A stretch of DNA of 14,246 nt. Origin: Chloroflexota bacterium (GTDB lineage Bacteria > Chloroflexota > Anaerolineae > CG2-30-64-16). Made by a program: the position numbers and the translations under genes. The notes beneath the pieces were generated by a model that worked only from the letters and a program-made list of their open reading frames with translations, was not told the origin of the DNA and searched no databases. The DNA lies in contig JAKPQT010000326.1 of assembly GCA_029555885.1 (NCBI GenBank), forward strand, positions 1 through 14,246, given 5' to 3'. Below are positions 5,914 through 13,924 of this stretch, piece after piece. The first letter of the stretch is position 1. Each line of letters begins with the position of its first letter.

Positions 5914-7032
5914 ATGCCTTACACGCAGCCCATTCCCTTGCTCGACCTGAAGGCGCAGTATGCGCCGATTCGGGAGGAGATTCGCGCGGCCATCGATCGC
6001 GTGGCCGACGCGCAGTATTTCATCGGCGGCCCCGAAGTGGAGGGGCTGGAGCGCGAGATTGCGGCCTATTCGAGCGCAGCCTACGGCATCGGCGTCACAT
6101 CGGGCACCGACGCGCTCATTGTCGCGCTGATGGCCCTCGGCATCCAGCCGGGCGACGAGGTCATCACCACCCCGTACACCTTCTTCGCAACGGGCGGCTG
6201 CATCCACCGGCTCGGCGCGGTGCCGGTCTTTGTCGATATCGACCCGGCCAGCTACAACATCGATCCGGCCCTCATCGAGGCGGCCATCACCCCACGCACG
6301 CGCGCCATCATGCCGGTCCACCTCTACGGCCAGATGGCCGACATGGACCCCATCATGGGTATCGCCGCGCGGCACAATCTGTACGTCATCGAGGATGCCG
6401 CGCAGGCCATCGGCGCGGAGTACCGGGGCCGCCGCGCCGGCTCCATCGGCCATTTCGGCTGCTTCAGCTTCTTCCCGTCGAAGAACCTGGGCGGCTTCGG
6501 CGACGGCGGGATGGTCACTGCACAGGACGAGAAGCTGGCGCACGACGCGCGGCTGCTGCGCAACCACGGCGCGGAGCCGAAGTACTATCACAAGGTCGTC
6601 GGCGGCAACTTCCGCCTGGATGCGCTCCAGGCCGCGGTGCTGCGCATCAAGCTCACCTACCTGGACGGCTGGACCGCGGGCCGCCAGCGCAACGCGGCGC
6701 GCTATCGCGCCCTGTTCACCGAGCGCGGGCTGACGGACATCGGGCTGCCGGTCGAGCTGCCGGAACGCCGCCACATCTACAACCAGTTCGTCATCCGCAC
6801 CACGCGCCGCGACGCGGTCATGGCCGAGCTGAAGGCGCGCAAGATCGGGCACGAGATTTACTACCCCGTCCCGCTGCACCTGCAGGAGTGCTTCGCCGGT
6901 CTGGGCTACCGCGCGGGCAGCCTGCCGGAGAGCGAACGGGCCGCGAACGAGACGCTGGCCCTGCCTATCTATCCGGAACTGACCGAGGAGATGCAGGCCG
7001 CGATCGTGGATGCAGTGGCCGCGGCGTATTGA
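5914..7032 (+). CDS. wlbC: DegT/DnrJ/EryC1 PLP-dependent sugar aminotransferase (WbpE/WlbC type)
   Basis: This 372-residue enzyme is a type I fold PLP aminotransferase of the DegT family. It carries the phosphate-binding SGTDAL (63-68), the DAAQA motif with Asp161 and Gln164, and the internal aldimine Lys190 in [15 protein letters not shown]. Standing between the WbpD-type acetyltransferase and WbpI-type epimerase, its most likely job is glutamate-dependent amination at C3 of UDP-2-acetamido-2-deoxy-3-keto-glucuronate, as in WbpE/WlbC. The ATG at 5914 gives the usual N-terminus [17 protein letters not shown] at 5896-5902 is the likely ribosome site. DegT enzymes are hard to assign to a substrate by sequence alone, so the specificity rests on neighbours. 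Confidence 0.88.
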   Translation: MPYTQPIPLLDLKAQYAPIREEIRAAIDRVADAQYFIGGPEVEGLEREIAAYSSAAYGIGVTSGTDALIVALMALGIQPGDEVITTPYTFFATGGCIHRLGAVPVFVDIDPASYNIDPALIEAAITPRTRAIMPVHLYGQMADMDPIMGIAARHNLYVIEDAAQAIGAEYRGRRAGSIGHFGCFSFFPSKNLGGFGDGGMVTAQDEKLAHDARLLRNHGAEPKYYHKVVGGNFRLDALQAAVLRIKLTYLDGWTAGRQRNAARYRALFTERGLTDIGLPVELPERRHIYNQFVIRTTRRDAVMAELKARKIGHEIYYPVPLHLQECFAGLGYRAGSLPESERAANETLALPIYPELTEEMQAAIVDAVAAAY

Positions 7033-7058
7033 GGGGCTGGCTTGGACCCAACCTGCCC

Positions 7059-8135
7059 ATGAAGATCGTCACCATCGTCGGCGCGCGGCCGCAGTTCATC
7101 AAGGCCGCACCGATAAGCAAGGTCCTGCGGCAGCAGCATCGCGAGGTGCTGGTGCACACGGGTCAGCACTATGACCGCGAGATGTCCGACATCTTCTTCA
7201 CCGAGCTGGCCATCCCCCGGCCGGACTACGAGCTGGGGATCGGCTCCGGCTCGCACGGCTGGCAGACGGGACAGATGTTGATGCGCGTCGAGGAGGTGCT
7301 CCAGGCGGAGCGGCCGGACTGGGTGCTCGTCTATGGCGACACGAACTCCACCCTGGCCGGCGCGCTGGCCGCGGTCAAGCTGGGCATCCGTGTTGCGCAC
7401 GTCGAGGCAGGGCTGCGCAGCTTCAACCGGGCGATGCCGGAGGAGCACAACCGGGTGCTCACCGACCACTGTGCGGACCTGCTCTTCTGCCCGACCCAGA
7501 CCGCGGTGGACCTGCTGGCCGCAGAGGGCGTGACGCAGGGCGTCCACCTGGTCGGGGATGTTATGTTCGACGCCGCGCGCCAATTCGCGGAGGTCGCAAC
7601 CGCACGCTCGACGATCGTGGCCCGTCTGGGGCTGGCGCCGCGCGGGTATGCCCTCGCGACCCTGCACCGGCCCTACAACACGGACGACCCGGCGCGGCTC
7701 CGCCTGGTGCTCGATGCGCTGAACCGGCTGGAACTGCCCGTCGTCTTTCCGGTGCACCCGCGCACGCGGGCGCGGCTGGCCGAGATGGGCACGGCAGAAT
7801 GTGCCGGCCAGACCGCGACAGGCCTGCGCTGCGTGGAGCCGGTCGGCTACCTGGACATGCTGGCGCTCGAACAAAACGCGCGGCTGATTCTCACCGATTC
7901 GGGCGGTGTGCAAAAGGAGGCATACTTCTTCGCGGTCCCCTGCGTCACGCTCCGGCCCGAGACCGAGTGGGTCGAGACGGTGCAGACGGGGTGGAACCGC
8001 CTTGCCTGGGGCGACGCGGAGACCGTGCTGGCCGCGGCCCGCGGGCCCTGGCCCGGCGATGCGCCGCCGCCCATCTTCGGCGACGGACACGCGGCCGAAC
8101 GCATTGCCGCGCTGTTGCAGACGCAGGGAGGCTAG
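7059..8135 (+). CDS. wlbD: Non-hydrolysing UDP-sugar 2-epimerase (WbpI/WlbD type, WecB family)
   Basis: The 358-residue protein is a GT-B fold 2-epimerase. It begins with IVGARPQFIKAAP and keeps the WecB-family residues Asp94 (VYGDTNST), Glu116 (HVEAGLRS), Glu128/129 (MPEEHNR), His203 (TLHRPYN) and the nucleotide-binding DSGGVQKEA. GARPQFIKA and MPEEHNRVLTDH are closer to WbpI than to WecB (GTRPEAIK). This favours the C2 epimerisation of UDP-2,3-diacetamido-glucuronate to the manno form rather than UDP-GlcNAc to UDP-ManNAc. ATG 7059 gives the canonical MKIVTIVGARPQ start, although the ribosome site is weak (GAGGGG is 22 bases away). An in-frame TTG at 7029 that overlaps the preceding stop is an alternative. 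The gap to the aminotransferase is 26 bases. Confidence 0.87.
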   Translation: MKIVTIVGARPQFIKAAPISKVLRQQHREVLVHTGQHYDREMSDIFFTELAIPRPDYELGIGSGSHGWQTGQMLMRVEEVLQAERPDWVLVYGDTNSTLAGALAAVKLGIRVAHVEAGLRSFNRAMPEEHNRVLTDHCADLLFCPTQTAVDLLAAEGVTQGVHLVGDVMFDAARQFAEVATARSTIVARLGLAPRGYALATLHRPYNTDDPARLRLVLDALNRLELPVVFPVHPRTRARLAEMGTAECAGQTATGLRCVEPVGYLDMLALEQNARLILTDSGGVQKEAYFFAVPCVTLRPETEWVETVQTGWNRLAWGDAETVLAAARGPWPGDAPPPIFGDGHAAERIAALLQTQGG

Positions 8136-8138
8136 AAA

Positions 8139-8783
8139 GTGCTACCGCTGGCCGATGTCAAGCTGCCGCGGCCCAAATGGCTCCGAGCGATAGGCTGGAC
8201 GCGTTGGGGCCAGCAGGCCATCGAGTGGGGCTACGGCGCGGTCCCGCCGAGCCTGCTCCTGGTCAACTTCCTGTTCCAGCGCATCCTCCGCCAGAACATC
8301 AGCGCACCGTTCTCGGTCAACTACCGGTCGACGGTGACTTGCGGGCAGAATATCCGCGCCGGCCGGCGGGTCGGCGCGAGCTTTGCCCTCAGCGGCGGCC
8401 TGTACGTGAACGGCATCCGCGGGGTGGAGATCGGCGACGGGACGGTCATCGCGCCCAACGTCGGCATCCTGACCACCAACCATGACCTATATGACCGCAA
8501 CCTGTCCACCGAGGACGGGCCGGTGCGGATCGGAAAGAACTGCTGGATCGGGATGAACGCGGTCATTCTGCCCGGCGTGACGCTGGGCGACAACGTGACC
8601 GTGGCCGCAGGTGCGGTCGTCACCACAAGCTTCGGCAGCAACGTAGTCATCGGCGGGACGCCGGCGCGGGTGCTGAAGGAGGTCACGCCGGAGGCGGTGC
8701 TGGCCTACCGCCAGCGTCACGGCATCCGCCAGACCGAGGACCTGCTGCCATACCTCAAGGATCAGGAAGAGGGAATCCCCTGA
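8139..8783 (+). CDS. Hexapeptide acyltransferase (WbbJ/Maa-like)
   Basis: A 214-residue protein starts at GTG 8139, three bases after the epimerase stop, with GGGAGG at 8126-8131. Residues 1-60 are not hexapeptide-like and hold a moderately hydrophobic segment (about 35-50). From about 65 a left-handed beta-helix follows, with repeats VEIGDGTVIAPNVGI, IGKNCWIGMNAVILPGV and LGDNVTVAAGAVV, then the family's GGTPARVLKEV end. His115 in TTNHDLYD is the expected catalytic base of the maltose/galactoside O-acetyltransferase group. It probably acetylates a sugar of the polysaccharide; the acceptor cannot be read from sequence. Its stop codon overlaps the predicted CTG start of the flippase. Confidence 0.85.
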   Translation: MLPLADVKLPRPKWLRAIGWTRWGQQAIEWGYGAVPPSLLLVNFLFQRILRQNISAPFSVNYRSTVTCGQNIRAGRRVGASFALSGGLYVNGIRGVEIGDGTVIAPNVGILTTNHDLYDRNLSTEDGPVRIGKNCWIGMNAVILPGVTLGDNVTVAAGAVVTTSFGSNVVIGGTPARVLKEVTPEAVLAYRQRHGIRQTEDLLPYLKDQEEGIP

Positions 8784-10063
8784 GCCTGCCAGACCAACTC
8801 CGCGAGCTGATCCGGCGGCCGTTCCTCCGCCAGGTCGGGCTCACCTTCACCGCCCAGGTCGCCGGCATGGTGCTGACAGTCGCCAATGCCGCGATCATCG
8901 CGCGCTGGCTGGGGCCGGACGGCAAGGGTGCATACACGCTGGCGACCCTCATGCCATTCATGCTGGCGCTATTTCTCAGCGGCGGCATCGGCCTCGCGAA
9001 TGTCTACTTCGCGGGCTCGCAGCGCATCGACGTCGCCCGCCTGACCGCCAACACGCTGGCTTATACGCTGATGGCGACCGCTGCGGCCGCACTCATCGTG
9101 GCCGTTCTCATCCTTAGCGGCGCGCTGGCGCGCTGGATGCCGGGCGTGCCCATGCCGGTCGTGATCCTGGCGTCGTTCTGGCTGCCGCTCTCCCTGCTCA
9201 ACAGCCTCCTGCTCAACATCCTTCAGGGGCTGCGCCGCATCCGGGAGGTGAATTTCGCGAATCTGACCCAGGCTCTCGTCACCTTAGCAACCACCGGCAT
9301 TTTCGTGATCATGCTCGGCTGGGGTCTGGTCGGGGCCGTCGTCGCCACCTGGCTGGGCGCGGCCGCCGCGCTGACGATGGCCGTCCGTTATCTCAGGCGG
9401 GAGGGGGCGAGCTTTCGCCCGCGCTGGGATGCGGCTGTCATGCGCCCGACGATTGCCTATGGCCTGCGGGGCCACATCGGCAGCATCTTCCAGTTTCTCA
9501 ACTACCGGCTGGACACCTTTATCGTCAACGGCTTTCTGGGCACCAGCGGGGTCGGCTTCTACGGCTCCGCCGTCTCGCTCGGTGAGCTCCTGTGGCAGTT
9601 TCCGACTGCGGTCGGGTTTGTCATCTTTCCCAAGTCATCGGCCAGCCGGCCCGAAGAGATGAACCGCTTCACGCCCAGAGTCCTGAAGCTCACCCTCGGG
9701 ATTCTGATCGTAGGTGCAGTCATGCTGGCCCTTGCCGGTCCGTTGCTGATCGAGATTCTGTATGGACCGGCGTTTGCCCCCTCTTACCGCCCACTGCTGG
9801 CGCTGCTCCCCGGCATCGTCTTCATGGGCGGCGGTAAGGTGCTGGCGAACGAGATGGCGGGGCGGGGCCACTTGCAGTACAACTCCATCTGTGCCGGGCT
9901 GTCTCTGGTTCTCACGGTCATCCTTGACCTGACGCTGATCCCGCGCTTCGGCGCGGTCGGCGCAGCCGCGGCCTCGAGCCTGGCGTATCTGGCCTTCTTC
10001 ATCGCTGCACTGGGGTTCTATCTGCACGTCAGCCGCCGGGCAGCTTCGGCAGCGACTGCATGA
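8780..10063 (+). CDS. Wzx-like polysaccharide flippase (MOP superfamily)
   Basis: A strongly hydrophobic protein with about 12 or more membrane helices. The early signature IARWLGPDGKGAYTL and the general pattern are those of O-antigen/teichoic acid flippases, which move undecaprenyl-linked sugar repeat units across the membrane. The first ATG in frame (8867) falls inside the first helix region. The 29 codons before it (SLPDQL... FLRQVGLTFTAQVAG) read like a normal flippase N-terminus, so the gene very likely starts earlier. No ATG, GTG or TTG exists upstream in this frame near the gene boundary. The best candidate is CTG 8780, which overlaps the preceding TGA (CTGA) and lies 6 bases after AGGAAGAGGG (8764-8773). 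That gives 427 residues; CTG 8786 is an alternative. Confidence 0.85.
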   Translation: MSLPDQLRELIRRPFLRQVGLTFTAQVAGMVLTVANAAIIARWLGPDGKGAYTLATLMPFMLALFLSGGIGLANVYFAGSQRIDVARLTANTLAYTLMATAAAALIVAVLILSGALARWMPGVPMPVVILASFWLPLSLLNSLLLNILQGLRRIREVNFANLTQALVTLATTGIFVIMLGWGLVGAVVATWLGAAAALTMAVRYLRREGASFRPRWDAAVMRPTIAYGLRGHIGSIFQFLNYRLDTFIVNGFLGTSGVGFYGSAVSLGELLWQFPTAVGFVIFPKSSASRPEEMNRFTPRVLKLTLGILIVGAVMLALAGPLLIEILYGPAFAPSYRPLLALLPGIVFMGGGKVLANEMAGRGHLQYNSICAGLSLVLTVILDLTLIPRFGAVGAAAASSLAYLAFFIAALGFYLHVSRRAASAATA

Positions 10064-10085
10064 GCCGCTAACGGGAGGTTCCTTC

Positions 10086-11318
10086 TTGACGCGCACTGCC
10101 CTGTTCCTGGCCTACCATTTCCCGCCCGCCGGCGGGCCGGGCGTCCAGCGTTCGGCCAAGTTCGTCAAGTACCTGCCTGCTTTCGGCTGGCAGGCCGCAG
10201 TGTTGACGGCGACGGAGCAGGACCACCCGGTGCTGGACCACACCCTTGCGCGCGACATTCCCCCGCAGACGCCCATCTATCGCGTGCGCGCCTACGACAT
10301 CCAGATGCTGCGCCCGCAATTCGAGCGGCTGAAGCTCGGTAAGCTGCTCAGTGCGATCAACGCAGCACTCTATCTGCCCGACACCCACCGGCTGTGGTCA
10401 TTCCGGGCACGTTCGGCTGCGCGCCGCGCAATCAAGGCAGAGCAGCCTGCCCTGGTCTACTCCACGTCGGCGCCCTTCAGCGCGCACCTGTTGGGATTCT
10501 GGGTCCACAAGACCTTCGGCCTGCCCTGGGTCGCGGATTTCCGCGATCCCTGGAGCGAGGACGACCTGCTGCCCTATTACCCCGGCTACCGCGCGCTCAA
10601 CCGTGCGATGGAGCGCCGCGTGCTTCTGGCCGCCGACCACATCATCACCGTGTCGGAGCCATTGGTGGAGATGTTCGCGCGGCTTTCCGGCCGCCCGCGC
10701 CAGGACATCACCCTGATCGAGAACGGGTACGATGAGGATGATGTGCCTGCTCTGCCGCCGCCCCACACGGCACGCTTCACGATCACCTACACGGGCGAGT
10801 TCAGCCGGGTGCGCCTGCCCGATACGTTCATCGCGGCGGTCGATAGCCTGGTGCAGGGCGGGGCCATCCCGATCGAGGAACTGCGCGTGGCATTTGCAGG
10901 CAAGAATACGGCTAAGTTCGTGCCCGACCGCCCGCCCTTCGAGCAACTGGGCTATCTCGATCACACATCATTGGGCGACCTGCGCCGCGAGAGCGATCTG
11001 CTGCTGCTAATCCAGCACGATTCGTACAGGGGACGCGGCAACTTCGGGGGCAAGTTCTACGAATACCTGGGCAGCAACCGGCCCATGCTCGCCATCACCG
11101 GCCCGGATAATGCAGCCGCGGAGCGGCTGACAGCCGCCCGCGCAGGCACAGCCGTCCGGCACGACCCGGCCGAAATCGCCACTGCCATCCTGAGCTATTA
11201 CCGGCAGTGGAAGCAGGGAGTCTTTGCGCACGCGCCCGACTGGAACATCATCCGCCAGTCCACCCGGCGCAACCAGACGCGCAGCCTGGCCGATGTGTTC
11301 GAGGCAGTGGTGCGATGA
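10086..11318 (+). CDS. Glycosyltransferase, GT4-like (GT-B fold)
   Basis: The 410-residue protein starts at TTG 10086, 6-7 bases after GGGAGG (10074-10079). The N-terminus (LFLAYHFPPAGGPGVQRSAK) has the glycine-rich acceptor-side loop typical of GT4 enzymes, followed by WVADFRDPWSED, ADHIITVSE and IENGYDEDD. The donor side has KFYEYLGSNRPMLAI in place of the usual E-x7-E signature; that form is common in a GT4 branch with looser consensus. The protein presumably adds one sugar to the lipid-linked repeat unit on the cytoplasmic face. Donor and acceptor are unknown. Its stop overlaps the next ATG as ATGA. Confidence 0.88.
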   Translation: MTRTALFLAYHFPPAGGPGVQRSAKFVKYLPAFGWQAAVLTATEQDHPVLDHTLARDIPPQTPIYRVRAYDIQMLRPQFERLKLGKLLSAINAALYLPDTHRLWSFRARSAARRAIKAEQPALVYSTSAPFSAHLLGFWVHKTFGLPWVADFRDPWSEDDLLPYYPGYRALNRAMERRVLLAADHIITVSEPLVEMFARLSGRPRQDITLIENGYDEDDVPALPPPHTARFTITYTGEFSRVRLPDTFIAAVDSLVQGGAIPIEELRVAFAGKNTAKFVPDRPPFEQLGYLDHTSLGDLRRESDLLLLIQHDSYRGRGNFGGKFYEYLGSNRPMLAITGPDNAAAERLTAARAGTAVRHDPAEIATAILSYYRQWKQGVFAHAPDWNIIRQSTRRNQTRSLADVFEAVVR

Positions 11319-12436
11319 ACATCTGCCTGGACCTGTCAGCCGCGGTGCATCACCGGGCGGGCATCGGCCGCTACACCCAGGAGCTGCTCACTGCATTGCT
11401 GTCGTTGGACCCCACGGTGGCATACAGCGTCTTCTACAACCGGGCGGCCGACGCGCGGCCCGATCCGCCCGCCGACCACCTGCCCGCGCTGACGGTGCCG
11501 TGGGGCGACAAGCCCTGGCGGCTGCGCGTGCTGCTGAGCCATCTGCTGCGGCGGCCGCAGGACAGCCTCCTGCCGGGCATCGACTTGTTTCATGCGACCG
11601 ATCACCTGCTGCCGAACCTGGGCCGCGTGCCGGGCATCTTCACCCTGTACGACGTGACCTACCTGCTCACCGACACCCACGCGACGCTGAACCGCGCGTT
11701 CCTGACGCTGATGATGCCCCGCTTCCTCCAGCACGCGCGCGGTGTCATCGCCATCTCTGAATCCACCCGCCGCGACATGCTGCGCCATTACCGGGTGGAC
11801 GAGCGCAAGGTCCATGTCATCTACGGTGGGGTTGCGCCGCGGTTCCAGCCCGCCACGCAAGATGACATCGCGCAGGTGCGGCAGAAGCACGGCCTGCCGG
11901 AGCGTTTCATCCTGGCCGTCGGCACCATCGAGCCGCGCAAGAACCTCGTCGGCCTGCTGGAAGCCTACCGCAGCCTGCTCGACCGCGGCAGCAATGTCGG
12001 CCTGGTCACCGCGGGGCGCACAGGCTGGCGCTCCGAGAGCTTCTTCGAGCGCCTCGCCGCGCTGCGGGTGGCGGAACGGGTCACGCTGCTCGGCCCCTTC
12101 CCCGACGCAGAGCTGCCCGCGCTGTACAGTGCAGCCGATGTGCTGGCCTTCCCGTCGCTGTATGAGGGGTTCGGCCTGCCGGTGCTGGAAGCGATGGCGT
12201 GCGGCACGCCGGTGGTGGCGAGCAACACCTCCGCCATCCCGGAGGTGGCGGGTGAAGCGGGCATCCTGGTTCCGCCGCACGATGTGGTCGCGCTGGCAGG
12301 CGCGCTCGAACGCGTGCTCGCGGATGCCGCGCTGCGGGCGGACCTCCGCGCCCGCGGGCTGGCCCAGGCCGCGCGCTTCACCTGGCAGCGGTCCGCCGAG
12401 GCGACATTAGCATTATATCGGTCAATCGGGCGTTGA
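11315..12436 (+). CDS. Glycosyltransferase, GT4 family (tandem paralogue 1)
   Basis: A retaining GT-B enzyme of 373 residues. It has SAAVHHRAGIGRYTQEL at the N-terminus (acceptor loop), GTIEPRKN at 203-210 (donor phosphate binding) and the E-x7-E pair Glu284/Glu292 in EGFGLPVLE. The GTPVVASNTSAIPEVAG sugar-nucleotide segment follows. ATG 11315 overlaps the previous TGA by four bases (ATGA), which fits translational coupling, although the frame stays open upstream. It resembles the gene at 12800 along its whole length, with key motifs at identical residue numbers, so the two arose by duplication. It may be a mannosyltransferase, as many with this signature are, but that is a guess. Confidence 0.92.
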   Translation: MNICLDLSAAVHHRAGIGRYTQELLTALLSLDPTVAYSVFYNRAADARPDPPADHLPALTVPWGDKPWRLRVLLSHLLRRPQDSLLPGIDLFHATDHLLPNLGRVPGIFTLYDVTYLLTDTHATLNRAFLTLMMPRFLQHARGVIAISESTRRDMLRHYRVDERKVHVIYGGVAPRFQPATQDDIAQVRQKHGLPERFILAVGTIEPRKNLVGLLEAYRSLLDRGSNVGLVTAGRTGWRSESFFERLAALRVAERVTLLGPFPDAELPALYSAADVLAFPSLYEGFGLPVLEAMACGTPVVASNTSAIPEVAGEAGILVPPHDVVALAGALERVLADAALRADLRARGLAQAARFTWQRSAEATLALYRSIGR

Positions 12437-12460
12437 CTTCTGTCCTGCCCATATTATGAT
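12433..12460 (+). promoter_or_regulatory. Promoter of the RHH antitoxin gene (TTGACT-16-TATGAT)
   Basis: TTGACT (12433-12438) and TATGAT (12455-12460) each differ by one base from consensus and lie 16 bases apart. The -35 overlaps the stop codon of the upstream glycosyltransferase. Another hexamer, TATTAT at 12452, has too short a spacer. Transcription would start near 12467. Confidence 0.6.
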
Positions 12461-12482
12461 TGCTTTGCTCGGCATGCTTTGC
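12461..12482 (+). repeat. Direct repeat TGCTTTGC x2 (candidate operator)
   Basis: Two perfect 8-base copies stand at 12461-12468 and 12475-12482, 14 bases apart start to start. A GCATGC palindrome (12472-12477) overlaps the second copy. They cover the region just downstream of the -10 box. Ribbon-helix-helix regulators often bind short repeated sites at their own promoter, so autoregulation is plausible. This is an inference. Confidence 0.4.
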
Positions 12483-12512
12483 GGACATTGATGGCGGATT
12501 ACGGGAGCCAAG

Positions 12513-12761
12513 ATGATTCGCGTTCAACTACAACTGACTGAGGAGCAAGTTTGTGCGCTGAAGGAAATCGCGCATCACGAAAACACATCTGTGGCAGACC
12601 TGATCCGCAGGGCGATCGACCTGTGGTTGGAATCGAGAGGCAGCATCTCGATGGTAGAACGACGTCAACGAGCGCGTGCCATCGTAGGACGGTTTCGTTC
12701 GGGCAGGTCAGATGTATCTCAACGGCATGACGATTACCTAGCAGAAGCAGATGATGTCTAG
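12513..12761 (+). CDS. Ribbon-helix-helix (CopG/VapB-like) antitoxin, orphan
   Basis: The 82-residue protein has the RHH layout: a beta strand (IRVQLQL, 2-8), helix 1 (about 10-21) and helix 2 (VADLIRRAIDLWLE, about 27-40). A basic linker and an acidic C-terminus (HDDYLAEADDV) follow. Such proteins dimerise, bind DNA through the strand and neutralise a toxin through the C-terminus. The ending resembles antitoxins I associate with PIN-domain toxins. No toxin gene follows: after a 38-base gap the next gene is a glycosyltransferase. GGGAG (12503-12507) precedes the ATG. Base composition is visibly less GC-rich than the flanking genes, and the gene has its own promoter. It may be a degraded toxin-antitoxin remnant or a solo regulator. 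Confidence 0.8.
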   Translation: MIRVQLQLTEEQVCALKEIAHHENTSVADLIRRAIDLWLESRGSISMVERRQRARAIVGRFRSGRSDVSQRHDDYLAEADDV

Positions 12762-12799
12762 CTGTTTTCATTTCAGGCATTACAGCACTCCCATGACCC

Positions 12800-13924
12800 A
12801 TGTCCGTCTACTTTGACGTCTCGGCCGCGGTGCACCGCCGCGCAGGGCTGGGCCGCTATGCGGAGAGCCTGGCGCGGGGCCTGCTGCCCCTGCTCGGTAA
12901 GGAACTGGCCTTCTTCTACAACCGGGAGGCGGGCATCGAGCCGCTGGCCGGGCTGGAGCATGTGCCTAGCCGGACGGTCAGCCTGGGGTACAAGCCGTGG
13001 CGGATGCTTGTCTGGCTCGGTCAGTTGGGCCGCGTGGGGTTCAACCGGCTGCTGCCCGGCGCGCGGCTCTATCACGCGACCGAGCACCTGCTGATGCCCC
13101 TGCGCGGCATCCCGACCGTGCTGACCGTCCACGACCTCATCTTCCGCCGCTATCCGGCACACCACAAGCCGCTCAATCGCACCTACCTCAACGCGACGCT
13201 GCCGCTCTTCTGCCGCCGCGCCGGCCACATTATCGCCGTGTCGGAGCAGACGAAGCGCGACATCATGGCCGCCTACGGTGTGCCCGCGGAGAAGATCAGC
13301 GTCATCTACGAGGCGGCGGACCCGCGCTTCCGGCCGCAGCCGCCGGAGGTCGTGGCCGAGGTCCGCGCGCGCTACGACCTGCCCCCGCGTTATGTGCTGT
13401 TCGTCGGCACCATCGAGCCGCGCAAGAACCTCGGCCGCGTGCTGGCTGCGTTCGAGCGGCTGCACCGCGAGGGGCTGTCCGATGCGCTGGTGATTGTCGG
13501 CAAGCGCGGCTGGCTGTACGATGACTTCTTCGCACAGCTTGAGGCGTCATCTGCACGGCAGGCCGTCATCTTCCCCGGCTTCGTGCCCGACGCGGACCTG
13601 CCCGCCATCTACGCAAGCAGCCAGGCCGTCGCGTTCCCCAGCGAGTTCGAGGGGTTTGGCCTGCCGGTGCTGGAAGGCATGGCGAGCGGCGCACCGGTGG
13701 TCTGCTCGAATACTTCCTCGCTCCCGGAGGTGGCCGGCGATGCTGCGCTGCTCGTGGACCCGCTGGACACGGATGCGCTAGGGGCTGCGCTGCGCCGCGT
13801 GCTCGCTGACCCCGCGCTGGCCGCCGACCTCCGCAGCCGCGGCTTCGAGCAGGCCGCCCGGTTCTCGTGGCCGCGGGCTGCGCAGGAGACAGTGGCGGTC
13901 TATGAAAGGTTATTGCGGCCATGA
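12800..13924 (+). CDS. Glycosyltransferase, GT4 family (tandem paralogue 2)
   Basis: A 374-residue GT-B enzyme and close paralogue of the gene at 11315. Motifs sit at the same positions without net gaps: [13 protein letters not shown] (8-20), GTIEPRKN (203-210) and E-x7-E Glu284/Glu292 in EGFGLPVLE. The shared [12 protein letters not shown] and FYNR segments further support common origin. The role is transfer of a sugar from a nucleotide donor to the lipid-linked intermediate, with specificity unknown. ATG 12800 starts the conserved [13 protein letters not shown]-terminus, but no good ribosome site is seen before it. This is odd, because the gene also lost direct coupling to its paralogue when the antitoxin gene came between them. 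Its stop overlaps the next start as ATGA. Confidence 0.92.
   Translation: MSVYFDVSAAVHRRAGLGRYAESLARGLLPLLGKELAFFYNREAGIEPLAGLEHVPSRTVSLGYKPWRMLVWLGQLGRVGFNRLLPGARLYHATEHLLMPLRGIPTVLTVHDLIFRRYPAHHKPLNRTYLNATLPLFCRRAGHIIAVSEQTKRDIMAAYGVPAEKISVIYEAADPRFRPQPPEVVAEVRARYDLPPRYVLFVGTIEPRKNLGRVLAAFERLHREGLSDALVIVGKRGWLYDDFFAQLEASSARQAVIFPGFVPDADLPAIYASSQAVAFPSEFEGFGLPVLEGMASGAPVVCSNTSSLPEVAGDAALLVDPLDTDALGAALRRVLADPALAADLRSRGFEQAARFSWPRAAQETVAVYERLLRP

Noticed and set aside
5821..6879. Long minus-strand open frame (352 codons) opposite the aminotransferase gene
   Set aside because: It mirrors a well-conserved DegT gene and shows no recognisable motif. It is a GC-rich shadow frame.
12800..12835. Possible PIN toxin (VapC) N-terminus after the antitoxin, because MSVYFDVSA looks like the VapC VFVDTSA start
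   Set aside because: The frame continues as a complete GT4 glycosyltransferase, and the same N-terminus (MNICLDLSAAVH) occurs in its paralogue at 11315. The likeness is coincidental.
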